Translations under genes and position numbers: made by a program
Notes under the pieces: model-generated
What the model saw: only the letters and a program-made list of their open reading frames with translations
The model's database searches: none
What the model was told of the DNA's origin: nothing
Shown: in pieces, positions 16,598 through 24,598 of the stretch
How the letters are laid out: each line of letters opens with the position of its first letter
How positions within the stretch are numbered: position 1 is the first letter of the stretch
Source of the DNA: an uncultured Clostridia bacterium
GTDB lineage: Bacteria > Bacillota > Clostridia > Christensenellales > UBA1242
Assembly (NCBI GenBank): GCA_944351415.1
Contig: CALVPQ010000010.1
Span: 1-50,252, forward strand
Direction: 5' to 3'
DNA length: 50,252 nt

Positions 16598-16715
16598 ATA
16601 AAAAATTGGGTTAAAACTAAGTTTAAAACTTTACATATTTATCCTAGCAATTTATCAAGTTTATACTAATATTTTATATCATTTATTATCAATACAAAAT
16701 GATATACTTTTTTTA

Positions 16716-16744
16716 TTCACAAAAAAAGTTAATTATGATATAAT
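16716..16744 (+). promoter_or_regulatory. Promoter of the DNA glycosylase gene
   Basis: TTCACA (16716-16721), a 17-base spacer and TATAAT (16739-16744), 16 bases before the start codon at 16760 with a GAGG between. Confidence 0.7.
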
Positions 16745-16759
16745 GAAGATGAGGTTTTT

Positions 16760-17599
16760 ATGATTTACACAAAAGGTAAAAATTTTATTGAAATTGAATC
16801 TAAAAGTCAATTTAATGTAGAGCATATTTTAGAATGTGGACAAGTTTTTTGTTATGAAAAGCAAGAGGATAAGTATATTGTATTTCCAGAAGATAAGTAT
16901 GCCGAGATTGTAGAAGAGAATGGCAAAACTAGGATATATACAAAAGATATTGATTATTTCATAAATTGGTTCGACCTAAACACTGACTATAGCAAAATAA
17001 AAGCAGAGCTTGAAAAACATGCTATTATGCATGAGCCTATTAAATTTGGCTATGGAATTAGAATTTTAAAACAAAATCCCTTTGAAACTCTTATTTCATT
17101 TATTATTTCAGCCAATAATAATATAAAAAGAATAAAACTTATTTTAAATAATATAAGAAACTCTATTGGCGATATTGGTGAAAGAAAAGCATATAAGACT
17201 TTTCCAAGTTTTGATAAATTACTTGACTGCAGTCAAGATTTTTTCAAAACTATGGGGGCAGGGTATAGAGCTGAATATCTTTATAAAGTTTTACGGCAGA
17301 TAAATCCTAGACAGCTAGAAGAGCTAAAAAGTTTAAATACACAAAAATTAAGAGAGGCTCTTATTTCACTTAGTGGTGTTGGTCCAAAAGTGGCAGACTG
17401 CGTTTTGCTTTTTGGTTTCAATCGTTTTGATGTTTTTCCAGTTGATACTTGGATTGTGCAGATGTATAATAAATATTATTCACCACTTGGCAACAGAGAA
17501 AAAATATCACATAATCTTGTGGAAGAGTTCAAAAATTTATCAGGTTATGCACAACAATATCTGTTTTACTATCAACGTTCATTTATAGGAAAGGGATAA
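16760..17599 (+). CDS. 8-oxoguanine DNA glycosylase/AP lyase (OGG1-type)
   Basis: This base-excision-repair enzyme removes 8-oxoguanine. It has an OGG N-terminal domain (about residues 1-100) and a helix-hairpin-helix-GPD domain. The hairpin segment LSGVGPKVADCVLLFGF holds the presumed catalytic Lys (GPK), and the Asp of FPVDTWIVQMY is the conserved acidic residue. The length of 279 residues fits clostridial OGG homologs. It has its own promoter. An AlkA-like specificity is a less likely alternative, because the K and PVD arrangement is OGG-like. Confidence 0.88.
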   Translation: MIYTKGKNFIEIESKSQFNVEHILECGQVFCYEKQEDKYIVFPEDKYAEIVEENGKTRIYTKDIDYFINWFDLNTDYSKIKAELEKHAIMHEPIKFGYGIRILKQNPFETLISFIISANNNIKRIKLILNNIRNSIGDIGERKAYKTFPSFDKLLDCSQDFFKTMGAGYRAEYLYKVLRQINPRQLEELKSLNTQKLREALISLSGVGPKVADCVLLFGFNRFDVFPVDTWIVQMYNKYYSPLGNREKISHNLVEEFKNLSGYAQQYLFYYQRSFIGKG

Positions 17600-17696
17600 A
17601 TTATAAAAAATCGGAAAAATTTTCTTTAAAAAAGTATTTTCTTGTGATATTTTATTAAAAAATAGTTAATTTATATAAATTTTAAAAATAATGGTA

Positions 17697-17725
17697 TTTA
17701 CATAAATTTGATGTTGTGATATAAT
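17697..17725 (+). promoter_or_regulatory. Promoter of floA
   Basis: TTTACA (17697-17702), a 17-base spacer and TATAAT (17720-17725), followed directly by TTGGAGGG and the floA start. Confidence 0.7.
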
Positions 17726-17741
17726 ATGATTGGAGGGAAAC

Positions 17742-18758
17742 ATGAATTCATTATTATTATTTGGAGCAGCTGAAATAACGCTCGTATCAATTTTCGGAGT
17801 AATATTTTTAGTTTTTCTTATATATTATTGCATAGTTCCACTCAAAAGTTGGTTTACAGCGCTATTTGCAGGGTGCTACATTCCAAGTTATAGATTAATA
17901 AGTCTAAAGAGCAGAAAACTTAATGTTAAAGACATAGTTTCGGCATACATTATGGCAAAACAAGCCAAAAAAGATATTTCTCTCAATGAAATTGAGACCC
18001 TAGTGTCTTCAGGTGGGAATATTATCAATGTTATAAAAGCAATGAAAATGGCAGAGGAGGCTTCAATCAAACTTGATTATAATCTAGCCTGTGCCATAGA
18101 ACTTACCTCAGGTGATGTTTTTAATCTTGTTCATGATGCAATTGTTTCTAAAGTTGTTGAAGTAAAAGATATAAGGGCATTTACTCAAGATGATATAGAA
18201 ATAATTGTAAATGCTAAATTTTCAGTAAAGGTAAATATAAATAAATATTTAAACAGTCTTGGGCTTGAAGATTTAAAGAATAATGTTAGTGCATGGATAA
18301 TGGAAAATATTTCTAAAACAAAAGACCATAGAACACTTCTTGCAGAGCCTAATCAAAGTTTACTTTCAAATTTAGATTTAAGAGTAATCACTCAAAAATC
18401 AATGTTTGAAATGTTTGATATAAATATTTCATCTGTGGAAATGGGCAGGAATCTTAATGCGGAGAGCGAATTAAGACAGGCAGAAAAGGATAAGATTTAT
18501 GCATCAATTGAAGCTGAAAAACTGAAAAATAGAGAAGAAATTAAAGAAATTCAGATGCGCGCAAAAACTGAAGAGATGAAATCAGTTGTTCTTCAAGCAG
18601 AAGCTGAAGTTCCACAAGCTATTTCACAAGCCATAAAGGAAGGTAGATTCTCAGTTATGGACTACTATAAGTTGATGAATTTGCAAGCCGACACCGCCCT
18701 TAGACGTGCAATAATCAGCGATAGTAAAAAACAAGATGACGACGGAGATTTATACTAA
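17742..18758 (+). CDS. floA: Flotillin-like protein FloA (YqfA)
   Basis: FloA scaffolds functional membrane microdomains. The 338-residue protein begins with a membrane-inserted hydrophobic hairpin (about residues 8-35). A PHB/band-7-like domain follows (NVKDIVSAYIMAKQA, DLRVITQKSM, NISSVEMGRNLNAE), then a Glu/Ala-rich coiled coil and QAISQAIKEGRFSVMDYYKLMNLQAD, all family-typical. The ATG at 17742 is chosen because GGAGGG lies just upstream; a TTG at 17730 would overlap that site. It starts a cluster that in Bacillus also contains yqfB, yqfC and yqfD. Confidence 0.93.
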   Translation: MNSLLLFGAAEITLVSIFGVIFLVFLIYYCIVPLKSWFTALFAGCYIPSYRLISLKSRKLNVKDIVSAYIMAKQAKKDISLNEIETLVSSGGNIINVIKAMKMAEEASIKLDYNLACAIELTSGDVFNLVHDAIVSKVVEVKDIRAFTQDDIEIIVNAKFSVKVNINKYLNSLGLEDLKNNVSAWIMENISKTKDHRTLLAEPNQSLLSNLDLRVITQKSMFEMFDINISSVEMGRNLNAESELRQAEKDKIYASIEAEKLKNREEIKEIQMRAKTEEMKSVVLQAEAEVPQAISQAIKEGRFSVMDYYKLMNLQADTALRRAIISDSKKQDDDGDLY

Positions 18759-19357
18759 TGAGTATGCCGGTGATAATTAGTTTAATTTGTGGCGGTGTGC
18801 TTATTGTTTTAACAATAGCAGTTGTATGCATTAGAATGGCAAATAAAAAACGTTTTAATAAGCTTCAAGAAAATTTAAAAAAATATAAGGAAGAAAACGA
18901 ACAACTTGATAAAGAAAACAAGGTGATATTATCAAAAGAGCCAGAACCAGATAAACCTTTGCCAGTATCTGATGAAAAAGTTGCTGAAAGTAAACAAGAA
19001 CAGCAAGAAAGTTATGTTGAAAAAGAAAATAAACAAGGGCCAATAGTTGAAGATTATATTTCATCAAACACAATTCAATTCAGACCAACAAAAGAACAAG
19101 CAGTTCATACATTTCGAGATAGAGAAGCGGTTAATTTTAGCAATAAAAATTTAAACGACAATTATACTTCTGAATATGAAAGAAGAAATTCAAATTCCTA
19201 CAGAAAAGAGCAAAGTGATGATTTTGAAGATTTTTTAGACAAGCATGCATATTCAAGAAGAATTTTAAATAAAGATATACTTTCAAAAATCAGACAACTT
19301 CCGCCTGAGATTAAAGCTGTTATTTTAAGCAACGTATTCAATAAATATGATGATTAA
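18758..19357 (+). CDS. Single-pass membrane protein of unknown function downstream of floA
   Basis: Not recognised. The 199-residue protein has an N-terminal membrane helix (about residues 4-26), a Lys/Glu/Gln-rich low-complexity linker that is probably coiled or disordered, and a compact C-terminal segment of about 45 residues (DFEDFLDKHAYSRR through LPPEIKAVILSNVF). The start overlaps the floA stop by one base (TAATG), so the two are translationally coupled. The position suggests a FloA-associated membrane protein, but no sequence evidence identifies a function. Confidence 0.65.
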   Translation: MSMPVIISLICGGVLIVLTIAVVCIRMANKKRFNKLQENLKKYKEENEQLDKENKVILSKEPEPDKPLPVSDEKVAESKQEQQESYVEKENKQGPIVEDYISSNTIQFRPTKEQAVHTFRDREAVNFSNKNLNDNYTSEYERRNSNSYRKEQSDDFEDFLDKHAYSRRILNKDILSKIRQLPPEIKAVILSNVFNKYDD

Positions 19358-19360
19358 TTA

Positions 19361-19390
19361 GAGTGGTTATTGCCACTCTTTTTTTTAATA
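19361..19390 (+). terminator. Terminator after the floA pair
   Basis: GAGTGG and CCACTC arms with a short loop are followed by eight T residues, separating floA and its partner from yqfC. Confidence 0.8.
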
Positions 19391-19428
19391 TATATTTGTA
19401 TTAAAGCATATCTTAAAATGGAGAGCTT

Positions 19429-19692
19429 ATGTTTAATTTTTTTGATGAAATAAAAAATAAAGTAACAAATTTTGACCACAATTTGCTCAATGACTATAAT
19501 ATTGTCAATTTATCAGGGAAATTATTATATGTTGAAGGGCATCAGGGTGTAACTGTTTTGAGCAATGAAACTGTTGCCTTTAAGATAAAAAAAGGAAGAG
19601 TGGTTGTTGAAGGGGAAAACTTTATTTTAAATGAACTAACCTGCAATACACTTCTTTTACAAGGCAAAATAAATAAAGTGGAGATATTTTGA
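19429..19692 (+). CDS. yqfC: Sporulation protein YqfC (YabP/YqfC family)
   Basis: An 87-residue YabP/YqfC-like protein, rich in beta strands, with a hydrophobic-glycine pattern (NLSGKLLYVEGHQGVTVLS and VVVEGENFILNELTC). Family members are expressed in the mother cell during sporulation. GGAGAG precedes the ATG. yqfD starts on the overlapping TGATG, so they are coupled, the usual Firmicutes arrangement. Confidence 0.88.
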   Translation: MFNFFDEIKNKVTNFDHNLLNDYNIVNLSGKLLYVEGHQGVTVLSNETVAFKIKKGRVVVEGENFILNELTCNTLLLQGKINKVEIF

Positions 19693-20813
19693 TGTTTAAA
19701 AATAGAACAACAATAAAAGTTAGTGGTCTAAATCAAGAACGTGCATTAAATAATATTTCAAAAAAAGTTAAGATATTCAAATTTAAGAGGGAAGATGAAA
19801 AACATAGCCAATTTGAAGTAGAATTTAAACACACAAAGCAGGTTAAAAAATTAATAGAAGAACAAGGGCTTGAAATTGTTTCTATATCTCATTCAGGTTA
19901 TTTTTATAAACTAAAAAAAGCTTTTTTAAGATATGGTATAATTGCAGGAATAATTATATCAATTATTTTTTATATAGTGCAGTTCAATTTAATTTTAAAA
20001 ATAGATGTGCGGGGTGGAGAGAGTGTTGAGTGTCAAGAGATAAAAAATTTTGTTAAAGAAAATATGAATAGCAATTTTAAAAGCAGTATTTCCACAGAAA
20101 ATTTAGAAATTATGATAAAAAATAACTTTGATTATGTAAGTTCGGTAAGTGTTGCAATTATCGGGCAAAGTTTGCTTATAAATCTCAATCCAGCAGTTCT
20201 GCCAGAAGAAATGGAAGATGATTTTCAACCCTTAGTCAGCGGATATGATGGAATGATAACAAAAATAAATTTAATTCAAGGCACTTTAAATGTCAATGAA
20301 GGTGATATTGTGCAGAAAGGGGATATTTTAGTTTTGCCTTATACAACTGATGCAGAAGGGAAACTTTACCAAGTTCAGCCCAAGGCAGAGATTTATGCTG
20401 ATGTGTGGCTAACAGCTTCATCTTCGCATTATGATTATAAAATAGTAAGTTTAAGAACAGGAAATTTTGTCACAGATATAGAGGTATTACTTGGTGATTT
20501 GGTTATATACACAAACAACCATGATTTAATTTTTGAAGAGTATGAAGTTGAAAGCCACAGCAAACCACTAACAAAAAATTTACTTTTACCACTCACTTTA
20601 AGAAAAACAATATACTTTGAAATAGAAACAGAAGAGATAATTTCTAACTTTGATGTTGAAAAACCTCGAATAATTGAAGAAGCACGTCAAAAAGCCTTGA
20701 TTTTTTTGGAAGAAAATGACATAATAATACAGGAAAGTTATTTTATAAATGAAGGAGCTGGTTGCCATATAGTTAACTATACGATAACCATAAATAAAAA
20801 CATAGGAGAGTAA
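19692..20813 (+). CDS. yqfD: Sporulation protein YqfD
   Basis: YqfD is a bitopic membrane protein of the sporulation programme, needed around engulfment in studied Firmicutes. The 373-residue protein has an N-terminal cytoplasmic part, one membrane helix (about residues 77-100) and a large extracytoplasmic domain with QPLVSGYDGMITKINLIQG, here LVSGYDGMITKINLIQG, and GDIVQKGDILV, resembling a lipoyl/barrel-sandwich module. The ATG at 19692 overlaps the yqfC stop. The next gene, ybeY, starts 2 bases after its stop. Confidence 0.9.
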   Translation: MFKNRTTIKVSGLNQERALNNISKKVKIFKFKREDEKHSQFEVEFKHTKQVKKLIEEQGLEIVSISHSGYFYKLKKAFLRYGIIAGIIISIIFYIVQFNLILKIDVRGGESVECQEIKNFVKENMNSNFKSSISTENLEIMIKNNFDYVSSVSVAIIGQSLLINLNPAVLPEEMEDDFQPLVSGYDGMITKINLIQGTLNVNEGDIVQKGDILVLPYTTDAEGKLYQVQPKAEIYADVWLTASSSHYDYKIVSLRTGNFVTDIEVLLGDLVIYTNNHDLIFEEYEVESHSKPLTKNLLLPLTLRKTIYFEIETEEIISNFDVEKPRIIEEARQKALIFLEENDIIIQESYFINEGAGCHIVNYTITINKNIGE

Positions 20814-20815
20814 AC

Positions 20816-21298
20816 GTGCAAATCAATTTTGAAAAAGTAAATTTATGTAGTCGAAAATTAATAACAAAAATATATCAAACAGCAATGATAGAAACTCAAA
20901 ATAATCTTGATGGAAGTGTTGTAACAGTCACTTTTGCAGATGAAAAAAGAATTAAAGAACTTAATGAGCAGTATAGAAAGGTTAACAGAGCAACTGATGT
21001 GCTTTCTTTTCCAATGCTAGATATTGTCTATCCCCACAAACTTAATGAGTATGAAAATGAAAAGTCACCAGATAATACATTATATCTTGGAGATGTTGTG
21101 ATTTGCCCTAAAATTGCGAAAAAACAAGCAAAAGAGTATGGACATAGCAAAAAGAGAGAGATTGGCTTTCTTGCACTTCATGGACTTTTACATCTGCTTG
21201 GCTACGACCATATTGAAAAAGAAGATGAAAAAATTATGAATGAAACCGCCGAAGAAATACTTAGCAAACTTAAAATAAAGCGAGCTAAAAATGTTTAG
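20816..21298 (+). CDS. ybeY: Endoribonuclease YbeY
   Basis: YbeY is a zinc-dependent RNase for 16S rRNA maturation and ribosome quality control. The 160-residue protein contains the zinc site HGLLHLLGYDH (H-x3-H-x5-H) and the R-x-x-NR-A-TDVLSFP segment. The start is a GTG preceded by AGGAGAG. In Bacillus phoH and pgpH lie between yqfD and ybeY; here they are absent from the cluster. It overlaps era by 8 bases. Confidence 0.95.
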   Translation: MQINFEKVNLCSRKLITKIYQTAMIETQNNLDGSVVTVTFADEKRIKELNEQYRKVNRATDVLSFPMLDIVYPHKLNEYENEKSPDNTLYLGDVVICPKIAKKQAKEYGHSKKREIGFLALHGLLHLLGYDHIEKEDEKIMNETAEEILSKLKIKRAKNV

Positions 21299-22127
21299 GG
21301 CAGGTTATGTTGCACTTGTTGGGTTGCCAAATGCAGGTAAAAGTTCTCTTATCAATGCACTTGTTGGTCAGAAAGTGGCAATAATTTCTTCTAAACCCCA
21401 GACGACTCGCGATAATATTCTTGGTATTCTTACAGATAAAAACTATCAAATAGTTTTTGTTGATACCCCAGGTATTCATCATAGTAAAAATGCACTAGAC
21501 AGGGCAATGACAAAAAATGTAAGGTCGGCAGTAAGCGGAGTTGACCTTGTTCTATATTTAATTGATGGGGGAAAAGAGCCAAGCGAAGAAGAAAAAGAGT
21601 ATATAGCTCATCTTGAAGTGCCATATCTTATAGTCAAAACAAAAATTGATTTAAAAAATTTAAAAACATTCGATGCCGATATAGAAGTTTCTTCGCTAAC
21701 AGGAGAAAATATTGATGTTCTTAAAGAAAAGATTATAAGCTATCTTCCAGAGTATAAAGATAAACATTATATCTATGATGAAGATATGTATACAGACAAG
21801 AGTGTTAAGTTTTTAATAGCCGAAGAGATAAGAGAAAAGGCACTAAATATTCTGCATCAAGAAGTGCCACACGGTGTGGCTGTTGAAATTATAAGGTTTC
21901 AAGAAAAAGATGAAATATGCTATATAGATGCCGACCTTGTTTGTGAAAATGATAGACATAAGGGTATGATAATTGGCAAAGGTGGGCAAACACTAAAAAA
22001 AATAGGTTCTTATGCTCGAGAATATGCCGAAGAATTATTGCAAAAAAAAGTTATGCTTAAAATTTTTGTTCGTGTTGAAAAAGATTGGAGAGATAGACCA
22101 GATAAAGTTAAAAGCTTAGGTTATTAA
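21291..22127 (+). CDS. era: GTPase Era
   Basis: Era is the essential GTPase that binds the 3' end of 16S rRNA during 30S maturation. The 278-residue protein has GLPNAGKSS (G1, about residues 9-17), the TTRDNI switch, DTPGI (G3) and KTKID at the G4 site. The KH domain has GMIIGKGGQTLKKIG near the C-terminus. It overlaps ybeY, so the two ribosome-maturation factors are coupled. A hairpin terminator follows. Confidence 0.97.
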   Translation: MFRAGYVALVGLPNAGKSSLINALVGQKVAIISSKPQTTRDNILGILTDKNYQIVFVDTPGIHHSKNALDRAMTKNVRSAVSGVDLVLYLIDGGKEPSEEEKEYIAHLEVPYLIVKTKIDLKNLKTFDADIEVSSLTGENIDVLKEKIISYLPEYKDKHYIYDEDMYTDKSVKFLIAEEIREKALNILHQEVPHGVAVEIIRFQEKDEICYIDADLVCENDRHKGMIIGKGGQTLKKIGSYAREYAEELLQKKVMLKIFVRVEKDWRDRPDKVKSLGY

Positions 22128-22139
22128 GAAAATTTTTAT

Positions 22140-22172
22140 TAAAAATACACATAACTTATGTGTATTTTTTTA
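22140..22172 (+). terminator. Terminator of the yqfC-era cluster
   Basis: AAAATACACATAA and TTATGTGTATTTT arms are nearly contiguous (CACATAACTTATGTG) and followed by T residues. Confidence 0.8.
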
Positions 22173-22283
22173 ATAAGAGAAGTTTTCTTTTGCTTTCAAA
22201 CTAGCAACTATTTTTAAAGTGGGGCGATATAACTATATCAGAATATTATTGTAAAAATTTTTTACTTTAAACATCTAAAAATT

Positions 22284-23156
22284 TCACACCAGTCTAACTT
22301 CTTCTTCAAGTTTAATATTAAATTTTTTATAAACTTTTGTTTTTATAATAAAAATAAGTTCTAATATATCATTTATGTTCGCATTACCTAAGTTAATTAT
22401 AAAATTCCCATGTTTTTCAGAAATTTTTGCATCTCCAATTTGCAATCCCTTAAGCCCACACTCTTCAATCAGTTTACCAGCTGAAACAAGGGGAGGATTT
22501 TTAAATATACTGCCAGAGCTTAATTCTTTTGGCTGCTTTTCCTGCCTTAAATATAAATATTTATAAAAGTCCTTTTCTATCTCACTTTTATCCTTTTTAG
22601 GTAATATAAATTTTGCAGATAATAATAAACAGTTTTTCAGCCCACTATCTCTGTAATTTAGATTTATTTTTTCTTTTTTTATATTTTTGATTTTTCCATT
22701 TTTAAAAATTTTAACAGATATAAGATAGTCAAAGATTGAACTGCCAAAAGCAGAAGCATTCATTATTATAGCACCGCCTAAATTACCAGGTATTCCAGCC
22801 AATTTTTCAAAGCCAGAAAGTCCGCTATTTTTAGTAAAATTATAGGCTATGGAAAGCATGGTTGAACAATTAGCGGTTAAAATATTATTTTTTAAGGTTA
22901 TTTTGGAGCAAACTTTTTTAGTGCAAATAACTGTTACATCTCTTGCCTTTTCCGTAAAAATTATATTGCTCCCATTCCCAATAACAATAAAATTAATATT
23001 GTTAATTGTAAGGTAATTATATATACCAATCAATTCTTCTTCATTTTTAGGATAATACACGATTTTAATATTTGCATCAGCTTTCATAGTTGTAAGTTCT
23101 TTTGCATTTAAATTCTCTTTATATTCTATATCAAAAACATTAAAATTTTGAACCAT
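22284..23156 (-). CDS. murB: UDP-N-acetylenolpyruvoylglucosamine reductase MurB
   Basis: MurB is the FAD enzyme that reduces enolpyruvyl-UDP-GlcNAc in peptidoglycan synthesis. The 290-residue protein has FVIIGNGSNIIF, KLAGIPGNLGGAIIMNASAFG and SSGSIFKNP with the active-site Ser, then KLIEECGLKGLQIGDAKIS and HGNFIINLGNA, as in Gram-positive MurB. It diverges from murC across only 68 bases. No Shine-Dalgarno site precedes the ATG. Confidence 0.95.
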   Translation of the reverse strand: MVQNFNVFDIEYKENLNAKELTTMKADANIKIVYYPKNEEELIGIYNYLTINNINFIVIGNGSNIIFTEKARDVTVICTKKVCSKITLKNNILTANCSTMLSIAYNFTKNSGLSGFEKLAGIPGNLGGAIIMNASAFGSSIFDYLISVKIFKNGKIKNIKKEKINLNYRDSGLKNCLLLSAKFILPKKDKSEIEKDFYKYLYLRQEKQPKELSSGSIFKNPPLVSAGKLIEECGLKGLQIGDAKISEKHGNFIINLGNANINDILELIFIIKTKVYKKFNIKLEEEVRLV

Positions 23157-23224
23157 ATTATTTTTTATGAATTTAAAATTAAGTTGTGAGTGGAATATTT
23201 GTTATAAAATGCATATAAAAAACT
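23157..23224. promoter_or_regulatory. murB-murC divergent promoter region
   Basis: TTGTGA (23184-23189) and TAAAAT (23205-23210), 15 bases apart, could drive murC with a roughly 10-base leader. Neither gene has a visible ribosome site, so both may use SD-independent initiation. Confidence 0.4.
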
Positions 23225-24577
23225 ATGTTAGAAACAATTAAAACCGCTTATTTAATTGGGGTGGGTGGTATAAGTATGTCTGCTATTGCTCGCTTTTTGC
23301 AGGCAAGTGGCATAGAAGTGCTTGGTAGCGACATAACTTATAATAATGAGATAAAAGAATTATTAAAAGATAATATTATAAAATTTAAGTTAAAATCATC
23401 AAAAGAATTTGTCAAAAGATGTGATATTGTTATTTATACTTCTGCAATAAGCAAAAATAATAGCGATATTCTTTATGCAAAAAAGCTTAAAAAACCAATC
23501 TTTTCAAGAGCAGAAATACTTGGCAAGCTTACAAAAGATAAAAGGAATATATCAATTGCTGGAACACACGGAAAAACAACCACAACAGGGCTTATTTCTT
23601 CTGTTCTTCTTTCAAGCGGGCTTGAACCTAACATACATATTGGCGGTATTTTAAAGAACATAAATTCAAATGTGCATATTTCTAAAAGCGACTTATTTAT
23701 CACAGAAGCATGTGAATATAAGGATAGTTTTTTGTCTTTTAAAAATTATATATCAGTTGTGCTAAATATAAAGCCTGACCACTTAGATTATTTTAAAACC
23801 ATAGAAAATGAGTTTTCTTCTTTTCAAAAGTTTGTTGATAATACTGTGGAAAATGGTTATGTTATTCTTAATAATGATGATAAATTGGCACAAAAATTAA
23901 AGATTAAATGCAATAAAATCACTTATGCTATTGAAAATGATGCCGATTTAAAGGCTTGCCATATTTCAATCTCAGATAATGGGCATATTTCTTTTGATGT
24001 ATATTATAAAGGGAAAAAACAGGGAAGAATAAAACTTCCATGCCTTGGACTTCATAATGTATACAATGCTCTTGCCTGTTTTGGAGTAGGGCTTGCCCTT
24101 GGCATTTCTTTTAGTTTAATAAAAAAGGGGATACGTTCTTTCAAAGGTATTTCACGTAGATTTGAAATTATAAAGAAAAATAAAAAAAAGATGATAGTGC
24201 ATGACTATGCACATCACCCTGATGAAATAAAAGCTGTTTTAAACTTATGTCGTTTTTTAAAGTATAAGAAAATTATTGCTATTTTTCAACCACACACATA
24301 TTCACGAACTCGCGACCTTTACCAGCAATTTCTCAGTTGTTTTGCACCAGCAGATGAAGTGTGGCTTTTACCAATCTATCCTGCACGAGAAAAGCCGATA
24401 AAGGGTGTAAGTTCATATAATTTAGCAAAAGCGTTATCAAAAGATGGAAAAAATGCTAAATATTTTAGTAATTTTGAAAAATGTAAGCAAGCCATAAAGG
24501 ATTATAAAGAAAATGGTGTGTTATTCGCTATTTTAGGGGCTGGCGATATTGAAAAACTTGCTTATTCATTTCAATAG
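23225..24577 (+). CDS. murC: UDP-N-acetylmuramate-L-alanine ligase MurC
   Basis: MurC adds L-Ala to UDP-MurNAc, the first peptide-stem step. The 450-residue protein has the Rossmann start GVGGISMSAIARFL, the ATP loop GTHGKTTTTG (about residues 112-121), the VVLNIKPDHLDYF segment and the C-terminal HDYAHHPDEI and IFQPHTYSRT motifs. Length is typical. It is divergent from murB, so two consecutive pathway steps share one control region, and it converges on the subtilase gene with 21 bases between stops. Confidence 0.97.
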   Translation: MLETIKTAYLIGVGGISMSAIARFLQASGIEVLGSDITYNNEIKELLKDNIIKFKLKSSKEFVKRCDIVIYTSAISKNNSDILYAKKLKKPIFSRAEILGKLTKDKRNISIAGTHGKTTTTGLISSVLLSSGLEPNIHIGGILKNINSNVHISKSDLFITEACEYKDSFLSFKNYISVVLNIKPDHLDYFKTIENEFSSFQKFVDNTVENGYVILNNDDKLAQKLKIKCNKITYAIENDADLKACHISISDNGHISFDVYYKGKKQGRIKLPCLGLHNVYNALACFGVGLALGISFSLIKKGIRSFKGISRRFEIIKKNKKKMIVHDYAHHPDEIKAVLNLCRFLKYKKIIAIFQPHTYSRTRDLYQQFLSCFAPADEVWLLPIYPAREKPIKGVSSYNLAKALSKDGKNAKYFSNFEKCKQAIKDYKENGVLFAILGAGDIEKLAYSFQ

Positions 24578-24598
24578 TGTTTATTGTTTATCAATATT

